Assembly (NCBI GenBank): GCA_930367215.1
Contig: OV884056.1
Coordinates: 39,308,308-39,372,307 of the forward strand
Reading direction: 5' to 3'
Origin: Pollenia angustigena
Taxonomy: Eukaryota; Arthropoda; Insecta; Diptera; Polleniidae
DNA length: 64,000 nt
This document shows, one piece after another, positions 46,049 through 57,530 of this stretch (position 1 is its first letter; the number at the start of each line of letters is the position of its first letter). The translations under genes and the position numbers were made by a program. Under the pieces are notes generated by a model. It made no database searches. It was not told the DNA's origin and saw only the letters and a program-made list of their open reading frames with translations.

Positions 46049-46125
46049 TGTATGTATGTATGTATGTATGTATGTATGTATGTATGTATGTATGTATGTA
46101 TGTATGTATGTATGTATGTATGTAT
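46049..46125. repeat. TATG microsatellite, about 19 units
   Basis: An uninterrupted run of the tetranucleotide TGTA for about 77 bases, with imperfect units immediately upstream from 46037. Likely length-polymorphic. Confidence 0.97.
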
Positions 46126-46410
46126 ACAAACACTACATGCTACAAATTAGTGAAGCAAAAAATTTAATATTTATGCGTCTGAACTGAGTTAAGTATTCAC
46201 TCTTTGTTTTTTTACACTTTTTGTCTAAACAAATTTCACTGTGGACTTTAGTTTTTAGAGCAAATTATAAACGATGTTGTAGTTGTTTTTAGACATCACC
46301 GTAAAACTGTTATGTGGTATGTATATTGAATTCATCTTTTCATTTGCAACAGAATGCAAATTGATAACCAAATTATGAAAAAGTTCCGAAATTTTTGAAA
46401 TTATGATACA

Positions 46411-46650
46411 GCCATGTCACAGAGTACAATTCCGTTCGGAAACGGAATTAATTCCGTATTTTGGTGCTTCAGAAAATGAAGAAAAAATGTTTCGGAATGA
46501 AAACATTTTTGTTTTCATGAACTGTATGGGAGTTGTCTGTATCTGAAAGGCCATAAAACTATCAAAATACACTTTCCATCAACAAACACATATATTTTCT
46601 TCAATTCCGAACGGAATCGTTCCGAACGGAATTGTACTCTGTGACATGGC
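46411..46650. mobile_element. Small inverted-repeat element, 30-bp ends (240 bp)
   Basis: The ends GCCATGTCACAGAGTACAAT and TCCGTTCGGAA are repeated in perfect complement at the right end. TTCCG/CGGAA words recur just inside. Non-coding. The target duplication is unclear. Confidence 0.85.
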
Positions 46651-46739
46651 CCAATTCGTTTAATGATTCGTGTATACATACAACGATTTTAGAGCGATTT
46701 ATGGCAACTAGAATTAATTTATATATCTACACGCAGAGA

Positions 46740-47780
46740 AAAAATATGGTTGGCCATGGTTGCGGCAACAACACTATGTTTAATGTAACAATATATTGTT
46801 GTCGCACACAAATAATTGTTATTTTTTTTTAATATCAACAATATTGTAGTTACTGTAAACATATCAACGTTTGTCGCAATTATGAATTTGAGTGTTGTTG
46901 ACCGAAAAATAATTATTTTTCTAACAACTTAATTGTGATAACTTTCTAAACATATTATATTTCTAACAACCATTTCATGATATTTAATAGCCATAACATG
47001 ATAACTTTCTATACATTTATCATATTATGTTAAAGATGCAATCAAACTATTTTTACTCTAATCATATTATGTAAGCGCCATTTGTAAAATAATTTTAAAG
47101 AAGTTGTGTCTTTTTTTTTTATTTGTGAGCGGTTAAACAATTAAAAGATAAAATTCCATAAAAAAATAAGTTTAAAGAAATTAAAAAATTAAAATATTAG
47201 CGGAGTTCATTCAAGTATTAGTGATGTAATAGTGCAAATGCAAAATATCATAGTTTTTTTGTAAAATCCAACAACAAAACACACAGAGATTTCGTTATAT
47301 TTTATAAAAGTGCTACGATATTTCATCACCATGAAAACCACAGATTTTTCATTGCTCTTTTGCAAGCCTTATATTGAACTCCGCTATTTGATTAACATTA
47401 AGAAAAATTGTAAAAAGCCACAAAATAAAAAAATCGATGCAAAAATATTTTAATTTATTTTGTATTTTTATGACAGCTATGAAAGGTGGTGTGTCATAAT
47501 ATGATTGCTTCTAAATTTATTATGATTAACATGATGATAATATGATTACTTCTTAGCTTATTATGATTAACATGACAATAATTGGATTACTTCTTAACTT
47601 AGTATGATTAAAAGAATAATAATATGATTAAGGGAAAAATATTATGATGTAATAGTACGAGTAAATTTAGTCATAATATGATTCAATAATAATCTTAATA
47701 TGGTGACTACAATCATAATTCTAATCATAATATGTTGCTCTTAGAATATGTTTACCACAACCATGTTTTTTCTTTGCGTG
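46740..47780. mobile_element. Inverted-repeat element with TA flanks (1,041 bp)
   Basis: The ends are CACGCAGAGAAAAAATATGG and, in complement, CACGCAAAGAAAAAACATGG; TA flanks at 46738-46739 and 47781-47782. The interior from 47480 to 47740 repeats ATATGATTA and TAATCATAATATG words. The ORF 46632-46832 spans the left end and is a by-product. No transposase. Confidence 0.7.
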
Positions 47781-48929
47781 TATGTATGTGATATACAAAA
47801 CGTTTTATGTTTCTAGTAGTCTTTATAGGTTTTTAAAATTTTTAAAAATAAGCACATATTCATTCAATTCGACCAGATAGAAACTATAGTCGCTTAAGTC
47901 CAACAATATTATACTTTACACAATTGTACTTGTAGACTAGATTCGGGAGTCTAAACTATTTGGGACTCATGTTAAAAATTAAACAGAAGAGTTATTTGTG
48001 ACGAAAACATTTCATTTAGATAACAACGCCTACAATGTTTTTTCGTCTTAAAGTAATTGTAAGGAAGGGTTTTCAATGGGAATAAGGTCAACTCTGGTTT
48101 AGCCATCACAGAATATTTTCAACTCTGCTTCCACTATCACAAAATTTTGTCATAAAAAGCTTCTATGTTTTTTTTTTTATTTCTGTGGCCGTATGGAAAA
48201 ACTAGTTAACTCCACTTTTTGCGAAAATTAAGATAACACCAAAAATAGAAAGCGAGTTTCATTTACTATCACTCTGTCGGATCGAAATTTTTATAAAGTT
48301 TCTCATTTAATAGTTATTTGAAAAACAAAAATCAGAAAAATAGCAATTTTTATGTAAAAACTAGATAACTCCATGCATATTTTGAAAAAACAAGTTAACT
48401 CCATAGTCTCTTAGAAAACAGAAGAATTAGAAGTTTTAAACTGTGTTGTCTCGAAAACTAAGAGACAAAGAGCGATATAGAACAAATTCGGGTCAAAATT
48501 TTGAAATGTTGATGTTAAAAATTGCAACTCTAGAGAATTCAAAGAATATGTTTATGCATTCTTTAAAGGCATATTACATCTTTTGTACCCGAAATCTTTC
48601 CGAGTAATAGTTTTTGGCCCATATAGATCTATTGTATCCTATGTGGTACAGCAACTTTGAAAAATGTTTTAACATACTTATTATTATTTATTTCTGTTGC
48701 AAAGATAATAATAAGAAAGGTGTTTTTATGTACAAAAATAATAAAAACTATTTTTATCCAGTTTTTTTTTCTAAAGCTACGTTCACACTTATTAAATGTT
48801 TGACCAAATAAGCGTAACCCCTTATTTTGTCAATAGTTAGTGAGATTTAACATGGTCTTAATATCACAAAATAAACTAAATATACTACAAGACATAGCAA
48901 AAAATAGTTTTTTGTAAGTTGTGATATTA

Positions 48930-49440
48930 CAGTAGAATCCCGATAATTCGTAATCGCAAGGGACCGGCCATTTCTTACGAATTATAGGGGTTTTCGATTT
49001 AGCGGGGTATCGATTTAACGGGGTCAAAATAAAATAAATACGAATTAACGGGGTTTTTCAATTATTTACCAAAACGATAAAAATATAATTGTTAAAAATA
49101 AAATATGTAAAAATTCTTCATGGAACAAACTGATCTTAAGAAAATGAAAATACACACAAGCAAAATCAAAAACCAACACACAAAAAATAACGGGAAGCAA
49201 AAAGTCATTCTTTCCATGTTTCTGTTGTTTTTATTACGAATTATAAGTGGTAGTCAGCAAACAATTACGATTTATAAGAGGTAAAGACGATTTTATTTGT
49301 AAAAAAATTACGAATTAGCGAGGGGACCAACATGTATGGAAATTTTACGAATTAACGAGATTTTTTCAAGGGACCGACAGTTTATTACGAATTATCGGGA
49401 ATTACGATTTATCGGGGTACGAATTATCGGGATTTGACTG
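48930..49440. mobile_element. Pogo-like small inverted-repeat element (511 bp, TA target)
   Basis: TA flanks at 48928-48929 and 49441-49442. The ends are CAGTAGAATCCCGATAATTC and, in complement, CAGTCAAATCCCGATAATTC. Inside, TTAACGGGG and ACGAATTA words recur. No coding potential. Confidence 0.85.
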
Positions 49441-49630
49441 TATAATCAAAATAAATATTGGAATTAAAGGAAATGATTATTTCGTTTGCTTGTTGGTCCC
49501 GCTTTTATCGTCAAATATTTGACAAGTGTGACCGTAGCTTAAGAATATTTTTTTTAATCTGGAAGACAAACAAACTTTACTAAAAAGTTTTTATATACGG
49601 CCACAGTTTTCTTGAAATAAGAACAAATTA

Positions 49631-49770
49631 ACTGCCTGGCCCATGATGTCGACAAGAACATTTTTTTCGTATATTTATATTGAAAACAAAAAGAATTTTA
49701 GTTTTTTATTTTTGTTTTAAATATAAATATGCGAAAGAACTATTCTTGTCGACATTGTGAGCCTGGTTGT
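49631..49770. mobile_element. Small foldback element, arms about 60 bp
   Basis: The arms read CCTGGCCCATGATGTCGACA and, in complement, CAGGCTCACAATGTCGACA, continuing into AAGAA and TATTTATATT words. The pairing reaches nearly to the centre, so the element is almost one hairpin. Confidence 0.7.
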
Positions 49771-50070
49771 AAATTTCTTTAGTTTTAAATTAATCCAAGA
49801 ACATATATTCATATTTTTTGCACTTTACGATATTTAATACTAATAAAATTTTAACATTATAAAATTATTTTTTTCTGCAACCTTGACGATCTTCTCAAAT
49901 TTAAATGTTCATCAATAAAACTTCTCTTGAGCTTTTTCCGACTTGATTTCAGTTTGTTTTCTGAAGTATTTATTTATAAATTTACGAGTTCTTTGTCCGA
50001 TTGCTCGATCATGGTTTGCTTCCTTTTATTTTCTTCCGTGCTGCCTTGTGGAATAATTTCCTCCAACTTA

Positions 50071-50805
50071 CGGCCAGTTTACACGGTAATACATTGTATT
50101 ACGACATAATATAGAATGAGAGAAGTCATATAATATAAAAGCAAAATGCATTGAGTAAGAGAGAATACGAATACAAAATCTGACAAGCGGTCGGTAAATG
50201 GTTTTTTTCTAAACCATTTTAGAAACTTGTGTATTTTCATCACACCAGAGGTGCATTTTAACGGTGTACACTGAAAAAATTTTCTTCACAGATCCAATGA
50301 AATTTACATTAAAATTCAACCTTTGTAACCTTTCATTGGATTAATGAAGGATTAATAAAATCAATGACAAAATTTTCATTGATTTTATGAATCCTCATTG
50401 AAAAAATGGATAAAATAAACGTTTGTCATTAAGCTAATGCAAAATTTTCATTGATTTTATGAAACATTTCATTAATCCAATGAAAAGTTACATAGGTTGA
50501 ATTTTAATGTAAATTTCATTGGATCTGTGAAGAAATTTTTTTCAGTGTATATTGAAGGTGGTGGCATTTTTATACAATTACAAAAACAACTAAAATCAAC
50601 TCAGGAAATTTTCATGTTGTTTTTGTAAAAATTGTAAAACTGCAACCATCCGCTTTTTTGTTATTATTTTTGATTTTACTTATACCATCCGTGTAAACAT
50701 AACTCTCAACAGACTTTTATTTTTTTCTTTTAAGCACGGAGAGAATTTCATATTATTTTGATTCTACAAAGTCGTAATACATTGTATTACCGTGTAAACT
50801 GGCCT
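50071..50805. mobile_element. Inverted-repeat element with TTA target (735 bp), hosts a nested element
   Basis: TTA at 50068-50070 and 50806-50808. The ends are CGGCCAGTTTACACGGTAAT and, in complement, AGGCCAGTTTACACGGTAAT, continuing into ACA.TGTATTACGAC. The 3-bp duplication suggests PIF/Harbinger-type mobilisation. An element with TA flanks is inserted at 50269-50547. ORFs crossing the ends are not genes. Confidence 0.75.
50269..50547. mobile_element. Foldback element with TA flanks (279 bp)
   Basis: The arms of about 85 bases start CACTGAAAAAATTTTCTTCA and run through GATCCAATGAAATTTACATT; the right arm is the near-perfect complement. TA at 50267-50268 and 50548-50549. Nested in the 735-bp element. 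Confidence 0.85.
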
Positions 50806-51099
50806 TTAGTCTGTATTTACATAAGGTCAAGGTCTGGATCTAAGTTTATGTTAGTCGGTCGCATTGTGGATTTTCTTGTGTTGATTTTTATATTTTTTGC
50901 ACGCACGTGTAACTATTACGTTTATTTTTTATCAAAAACATAAAAAACAAAGTAGAAGCGTAAGACATTGTTTTTAAACTAAAAAGCTAAAAACGATCTT
51001 ATTACCAAGTTTAGTATAAAAATTTAACGGAACACCTTTTGTTGAAAATTTTAATATGTATTAAAATAAAATTAACCACAAAGTCAATAGCTCTTTTTC

Positions 51100-51798
51100 G
51101 GTGGAGTGCAATAATGCCTTACGAAATAAGGCCTTTAAGGCTTTATTTCACTTTCAATTGAGAAATAAGGCCTTTATTTGCAAAAAGGCTTTATTGCACT
51201 TTGAAAGTGAAATAAAGCCGTAAAGGCCTTATTGCACTTAAATTTTTTTTTAATAAAGCAATAAAATTTCTTATTCTTCTTATATTTTATTAAAATGTAC
51301 ATAAAAGGAAATGTCTGGAAAAAAGCATACACAAATATTAATTTAACTGCAACAATATTGAAAATCTTTGCTTCATAAAATTTTTCTGCGTTGCGGCCTG
51401 CGGCCGCTCTTAGGGGTTTTCTCCTCCATGGGACGCGGCAGGTGGCTTCGCTGAATAAAGTTTCCCTGCGCGCGTCCCACTACGAAAGATAATGAGACGA
51501 AAGCAGGAAAACTGTATTCAGCGAAGCCACCTGCCACGTCCTATGGAGGAGAAAACCCCTAAGATCGGCCGCAGGCCGCCACGCAGAACAACTGTATTAA
51601 GTAAAGTAACAGTGTAACAAAAGAATCAAAAAATATAAAATAAAGGCTTTATTGCACCATTGGCTAAATTTAAATAAAGGCCTTATTTCACTTTCAGAGT
51701 GCAATAAAGCCTTTTTGCAAATAAAGGCCTTATTTCTCAATTGAAAGTGAAATAAAGCCTTAAAGGCCTTATTTCGTAAGGCATTATTGCACTCCACC
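51100..51798. mobile_element. 699-bp foldback element with 9-bp target duplication
   Basis: CTCTTTTTC at 51091-51099 and 51799-51807 is an exact 9-bp duplication. The ends read GGTGGAGTGCAATAATGCCT and its exact complement. The arms of about 140-160 bases are packed with AAATAAGGCCTTTA and TTATTGCACTTT words. A 9-bp duplication with long inverted ends fits Mutator-like (MULE) elements. There is no transposase. A GC-rich hairpin sits in the middle. Confidence 0.85.
51384..51588. repeat. GC-rich near-perfect hairpin nested in the foldback
   Basis: Arms 51384-51469 and 51503-51588 pair over about 85 bases with few mismatches. Landmarks are GCGGCCTGCGGCCG, TTAGGGGTTTTCTCCTCCAT and GGCAGGTGGCTTCGCTGAAT. 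The stem is far richer in G and C than anything around it, so it probably has a different origin from its host. The loop of about 35 bases includes GCGCGCGTCCC. It is not coding. Confidence 0.85.
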
Positions 51799-52317
51799 CT
51801 CTTTTTCAGGTTCAATCTATGTTAAACCGATTATAACGTTAATCAACGTCCTTAAAACTGGCCAATTCATTTCATCAAATCAAGAAGGGTTAACCTTTTA
51901 ATTATGTTTATGCATAAAAAACAGACCAAAACTCAGCTTATTTTTTGATTTATAAGCATAAAGAGAAAAAAATATTTTTTGGAAAAACTGGATAACGCCA
52001 TTAGTTCGTAGAAAAAACGGGTAAATAAACGTGTTGAGTCAAAAAGTTAATGTTTTTCCACAAATCATCACTTAAGTTGCCTTAATTCCATTAAATACTA
52101 ATATAATTTAAGAAAAAAAATTTTTTTTGAAAAACCAGATAACTCCATTTTTTGAAAAAACAAGATAAGTGCCATTGATTTTCGGTTTTATGGCCAAAAA
52201 TCAGTTAAATGGTACCAGAAATCTTTAACTGAATCAAAAATATTGTTTTGCTTAATGCGCATGCATAATAACATAAATTCATATGAAATAATTAGCGAAA
52301 TATATTTAAAACTTTAA

Positions 52318-52657
52318 TGGCCATTTTCTCAATGTATCGACAAACTGTCTGTTACTTAATGTCAACATAAACTTATTGGACCGATAAACTGTCCGTTAAC
52401 GATTTTGGGTTTCGCAATATACCGACAAAAAACAAAGTTTTCAGCTGGCACCGCCACTCAAAATACATGTAAAAGTTGGGAGTCAGCTGATTGAATTTAT
52501 CTGAACGGCAAATAAAAGGAAAATAAATAATTGGCAGATGAGTGCCGGTTAGCTTTGCGATAAATTCAAAGCAAATGAGACATTGAGAAAACCAAATGTC
52601 TTTAATGTGCAGTTTTTCGTTGGGAAAAAAGAAAATCGCCTAATGAGAAAATTGTCA
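52318..52657 (+). mobile_element. Harbinger-type small inverted-repeat element, copy 2 (340 bp)
   Basis: TAA at 52315-52317 and 52658-52660. Same length and orientation as 38011-38350, with the left end TGGCCATTTTCTCAATG and the right end decayed to GAAAATTGTCA. It is nested near the right end of the 4.5-kb region. Confidence 0.85.
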
Positions 52658-52722
52658 TAAATGTGCTTTTTTCGTGTTTTCAAAAAATGGAGTTATCTAG
52701 TTTTTCCATACGGCCACAGATA

Positions 52723-53429
52723 TTTACTTTAAATTTCAAAAACACTGAGTGCACCGTTTTGTCAGTTTTTTTTTAATATTTGCTCCATTGCCTTTAGTAT
52801 TGATGTAAAGAAAACAATTTACCACATTTTAAGTTTAAGTGTCATTTTTATGCCTTTTCCGGAACACCAAATTTTACTTCTTTTTTATATTTTTGTATGA
52901 AATATTTAAATTTTTTGTATCCTTCCTAGAATTAAAAAATTAAGTACATCTATGTTAACATTATATTAAGATAGATTTGGTAATTTTAAACAATTCAACA
53001 TAAAAATGTAGCCGAATTAAATTTTTTTTAAAGAGGATAAATGGGAGGCACATTAATCCTTTGACGGAATGTTTTTAAAACTTAAAATTTTTGTTTATTA
53101 TTATCGTATATACATCCATGCGAAATATTATTAGTCTGGGTGAACTTCTTCTATTTTTGAACAATTTTGTTCTACATCAAAGTATTGCGCGGTGCCTTGC
53201 ACACACCGGGGGCTACTGACTCCCGTGGCACCAGACGACAAGGAATTTTGGTAAGCTTTCGGTCTCAAGAAATCACAAGACTTCAGGAGGCCCGCCATTT
53301 TGGATCTTTTTCGGTTGCCAGGCATGGATACACCAGATTTTCTTAGGAGGATGTAACACCAAAATATAAAATATCCTTGAAAAGCTCTCTACAAACCCCG
53401 CGCGGATCGCTTCAGAAAGTCTGAAATAC
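52723..53429. other. No gene seen; locally GC-rich patch at 53180-53340
   Basis: Most of this is AT-rich. The patch carries a 64-codon minus-strand ORF (53131-53325) starting MPGNRKRSKMAGLLKSCDFL and ending in SKIEEVHPD. The composition differs from the neighbourhood and lies just upstream of the Penelope relic, so it may be part of another transposon. I do not recognise it. Confidence 0.3.
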
Positions 53430-54370
53430 AAAAATTGTTTTGGTAAATTTATAAATCAACATTTCATACGACGAGTTCTAAAAATAAGTGACACGGAATT
53501 CCATAAACACAATATAACTAAAATAACGAATATTTTAACCATGAATGACTTCCCAATAAGGACAATTAAAAATCTTATAAAACGTGCAAAAAACAACAGG
53601 CAACAGGTGGTAAGATAACCAAAAAGGTATAAAAGCATATCATACGTTTCTGGACTCTCGGAGAGATGGAAAAACTCAGATATTTATGACGAAGAAAAAT
53701 TTGAAGTAGCATTTAGAACGGACAACACTGTGAATCAGTTATTTAGCAAAACTAAATCAAAAATTAAAAAGGAGGACAAGTCAAATGTGGTATACAAAAT
53801 TCCCTGTAGTGGTGACGGGCTCAATATATGCAATAAAGTATACGTTGGGACAACAAAAACAAAACTTAAGACAGGAATATCTTTGCACAAATCTGACCAT
53901 AAAGCTATTGACAAACCTATTGAACAAAAAACTGCACTAGCAGCCCACTGTACGTTGGAAAATCACAAACCACATTTTGAAGGAGTAAAAATATTACAGG
54001 AAGAGAGAAATTATTCAAGAAGATTTACATTGGAGATGCTGCATATTATTGATGTTAATCCACAGCTTCGTCTGAATTACCGACAAGACACAGAAAATTG
54101 TGCACACATATACAGACAATTAATAAACAAAAACAGACGATCGATAAACTAGATTTAGTTAAGAAAATCTAATAAGTAGTGGCACAAGTGTTATTGTGAA
54201 GTTTTTGTGTTATTATATTTTTTAATTGTTTACATGTAATTATCTTTGTAATATTATGTTTTGTTTTTTGTTTAATATTAATAATAATTATTATTGTATT
54301 TATTTATCCAGACCCCTGAAGATGGTTAGCGATGCTAACCGAAATATTGGGAAAATAATAAAAATATAAA
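53430..54370 (+). pseudogene. Penelope-like element, C-terminal GIY-YIG endonuclease part
   Basis: Readable from about 53450 (HNITKITNILTMNDFPIRTI) with a stop, then SYVSGLSERWKNSDIYDEEK and AFRTDNTVNQLFSKTKSKI, the linker that follows the RT domain in Penelope elements. The open frame 53730-54152 carries SNVVYKIPCSGD, VYVGTTKTKLKTGISLHKSD and AAHC, which is the GIY-YIG nuclease with its Cys-His features, and ends in KNRRSIN. The RT domain itself is missing. The element tail carries a ribozyme-like motif at 54316-54344. Confidence 0.8.
54316..54344 (+). ncRNA. Hammerhead-ribozyme-like core in the Penelope tail
   Basis: CTGAAGA, then a 7-bp perfect stem GGTTAGC/GCTAACC with loop GAT, then GAAA. 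This is the order of conserved core, stem II and core in hammerhead ribozymes, which are known from Penelope terminal repeats. One unpaired T separates CTGAAGA from the stem, and I cannot define stems I and III with confidence, so it may be inactive or a relic. Confidence 0.4.
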
Positions 54371-55196
54371 AAACAAAAATACCCATCAAGAATTTTTATT
54401 TTTTATTTTATTTATTTACGTGGACCTGCAGCCAAACAAAAACAACAAATAATTTATATAAATCAACACAATTTCTTAAAGTCGACTTCTATCGTCTAAA
54501 AAATTCTGACTCGCACGTTGGCCCGCATGTTTAGTTTGGTCAACAGCCGCAAACAAATTATTTTACTACTTCCAACAAAAACTCACACAGACAGCACGAA
54601 TTTTTCTTTTTTTTTTTTGTTAGCTGTGTAACGTCTGTGCCTCTGGCAATGCTGGCTAAGATATGTTTAAAAAATTAAAATTATATTTACATTTAAAATT
54701 CAAAATAAAGCAGAAAAAGTAGTGGAATAACACAAAAAGATTTTTATGAAAAAAGAAAAAAAAAAGAAAACGTTTTGCTAGAAGATGTATCTCTCTAAAA
54801 GTTGCAAACGCATTTAAATTTAAGAATTATATAGTTATCGTGCAGTAGTGTCTTAGTCGCGTGCGTGTTGTGTTAGAACATTTTTTGATGTAAACGATAA
54901 AAAGTGAATGGGAAACAAAAAAAAATTAAATATGCCGTAAAATTATTTCTGCTATTCTTAAAAAAAAAATGTTTTATTTTTTAATAAAAAATAGTCGTGA
55001 ATTTTTTTTAGAATATACAAATTCAAGCGGTGGATATTTATGACTTTCTGCCCTCTACAAAAATATTTTGGAAACAATTTTAACGCGAATTCCAAAATAC
55101 ATGTTAAGTAAAACTTAGATGAATCCAACTTCCTTATGAGTTCATTTTACGATTCTGAGTAAGTTTTTTTTTATAATTTTATATACCTACAAATTA
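54371..55196. other. No gene seen
   Basis: AT-rich spacer with several homopolymer runs (54608-54620, 54755-54770, 54960-54970). No ORF or repeat is supported. Confidence 0.35.
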
Positions 55197-57530
55197 GTGC
55201 TGGGAAACTATCGATAGTACTATCGATAGTCGTAAACTATCGAAAATTTTAATAGGAAAAATATCAATATCAATATTATAATTATTAAATATGAAGACAT
55301 ACATATAAAAGCAGCTATACACGCACAGTTTTTTGCCTCAAGAATTACAGACATGAACACAAACAACAAGATTTGCAGGTAATAGGATTGCGTAGCTGTG
55401 CTTTTTAACTACTTACTTAAGGCCTTTATGCCAAAATTGAAATGTCAGGTAGTTTATGATGTTGTAAAAAAATGGAATGAAAATGCAATTGCAATTGCGA
55501 GCATAGAATAAAACAATGAACGGCCATTAGAGGAAAAGTCCGCTAGATTGATTACACGGTGCTACAGTGTAAAAAAACTTGGAAAACCACCTAGCGTGGG
55601 TTATTGGTCTTGTTAAGTACATTAAAAATTGTGTCAAAAATTTCAGAAACACCCTCAAATTCAGAAGTTATTTAAAAAAAACCGTTTTCAGTGATGTTCG
55701 TCAACTTATCGACATGTAACTCGGTCAGTTTTTGTCCGATTTTAATTTTTTTAACGGGTTTGGAAAGAAAACTGATAACGCTTTAAAATTACGTGCATTT
55801 ATTGATACATTTGTATTTTTTAACTATTGTTTTTGTTAAGAATATCTACAAAAAAAAACAAAAATTATAAACTTTTTTGATTTTAGTAGCTTTTCATTGC
55901 TTATTTTAATATGAAAGCTTATAAAAATTTAAACCAACATATGAAGAAAATTTAGTTTTTAACAAAAAATGGTTTTAATTTTTCAAATCGGATGAAAACT
56001 GTTTCAGTTATTCAACTTTTCATTAACACCTGTTTTTAGTATTTTCTCCCCCCGCGCAAAACATATGAATAAAAAACAAAAAACAATTAACTATACAAGC
56101 AAATTTATCAACTTAAAAATGCAGTGTTTTGTTTGTTGTAACTTTACAGTTACGTTTTTGGTATTTACTTAATAAGAGAAGTTATTATATTGGATAATGC
56201 CGAATTAGATATACCCTGCGTTTTTGTTAATCTGTCTTTATTTAATAAAATCGAACTGGAAGATAATACAGATGAATAGGGTTTATTATGTCCTATTTTT
56301 TTGAATCATTTAAAAAGTTTAAAATGTTTTTATATGCAATTTTAGTTATATACATATATTTGGATAAATACATAAACTAATCGAATTTAATACCAACACA
56401 ATGGCAAAGTTTATGTACTACCTTTTGGTGGAGGATATTGTTTTTAGAAAGGAGAAAAAAAGTGTAAAATTTGTGACAAGTGAAGTGATAGAGCAATTCC
56501 ATATGAAAGCGATCACCTATTGGAAAAAATCAATTTTTTTTTAAGAGCCCCAAGTTGAGTGTGTAGTGAATATGGTCTGCCTGCCTTCACAAGATCGGCC
56601 ATAAATCCATGGATAATAGCAGCAGTGGCATGTAATGGCACACCAAACCCGACTGAGGCTACAGGTCATAAAATGTTTTGTAAATTTTTTAAATTACCAG
56701 GTAATAAATATTTCGCCTAAAATGACACGTGCAGAAACAAGTCATAAAACACGGATTTTCCATAAATATAAACCGATTTTAACAAATCATATCTCGTTTT
56801 TTTCTACATAAAATTATCTTTAAAATACAGTGCAAACAAAAATAGGTTTTCATAGAAAAAAATTAAAATAACTCTTGTTGAACTTGAAAAATTAGGGAAA
56901 AAAATAAAAAAAATTAGAAACTTTTGAAAAATACTCACCTAATTTCTTAGAATATATTTTTTATGAATACACTTCATAAAAGCTTAATTATTTGCCTTTC
57001 CAAAACTGTTTAAAATTTTAAAATCGAACAAAAAATGTGTGAATTAGATGAAGTTAAGTGCTACGACCTACCCTAAAACAGTTTTTTTAAAATTACTCAA
57101 AATTTTGAGGGTGTTTCAAAATTTTTGAAAACGGTTTTTGTATGTCCTCACCTAGGCCTACAACCTCCACTAGGTCGGTTTTCAAGTTCTGACAAAAAGT
57201 GTTTTTTTGTAGCAGTGTGTTATCTTTTAGGTTGAGAATCAAATCCAATTTAGAACATTATCTAAAGTTGCAACTGAATATCTTATAGTCCCTGTTACTT
57301 TCGTTCCTTCAGAAAGGTGCTTGTCAGCACCACAATTATTCAAAAACTGTCATCTAAAATAATGTGCATACGTCTATAAAGTGATAAAAACAACGAACTG
57401 TAGCCTGATAAAAAACCAGTTAAAGTTTTCCCACTTAAGTACAAACATTCAGTCGATAGTAATATCGATATATCGTAAGTGAAATCTGAACTATCGATAC
57501 ATATTTAATAGTTTTAGAGGCGTACATATC
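55197..57530 (+). mobile_element. hAT element relic with TATCGATA sites at both ends
   Basis: The left end is AGTGCTGGGAAACTATCGAT; the right end in complement begins AGTGTGCGATATG. TATCGATA occurs at 55209-55216 and 55221-55228 on the left and 57492-57499 on the right. Near 57260-57350 a plus-strand reading gives VATEYLIVPVTFVPSERCLS, the hAT C-terminal dimerisation motif; an internal piece near 55440-55560 may be transposase too. The catalytic region is not recognisable. A target duplication was not found. Confidence 0.6.

Larger units (their letters stand above)
48184..52722. mobile_element. Large inverted-repeat region (4.5 kb) with several nested elements
   Basis: The left end CTGTGGCCGTATGGAAAAAC at 48184 continues as TAGTTAACTCCACTTTTTG, and its complement closes at 52722. 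Words AACTCCA and AACTAGATAACTCC recur inside near both ends (48357-48400, 52135-52150). A third end-like word, ATACGGCCACAG, ends at 49606, so the left 1.4 kb might be a separate copy. Nested inside are the elements at 48930, 49631, 50071 (itself nested), 51100 (itself nested) and 52318. No transposase was recognised. Confidence 0.6.
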
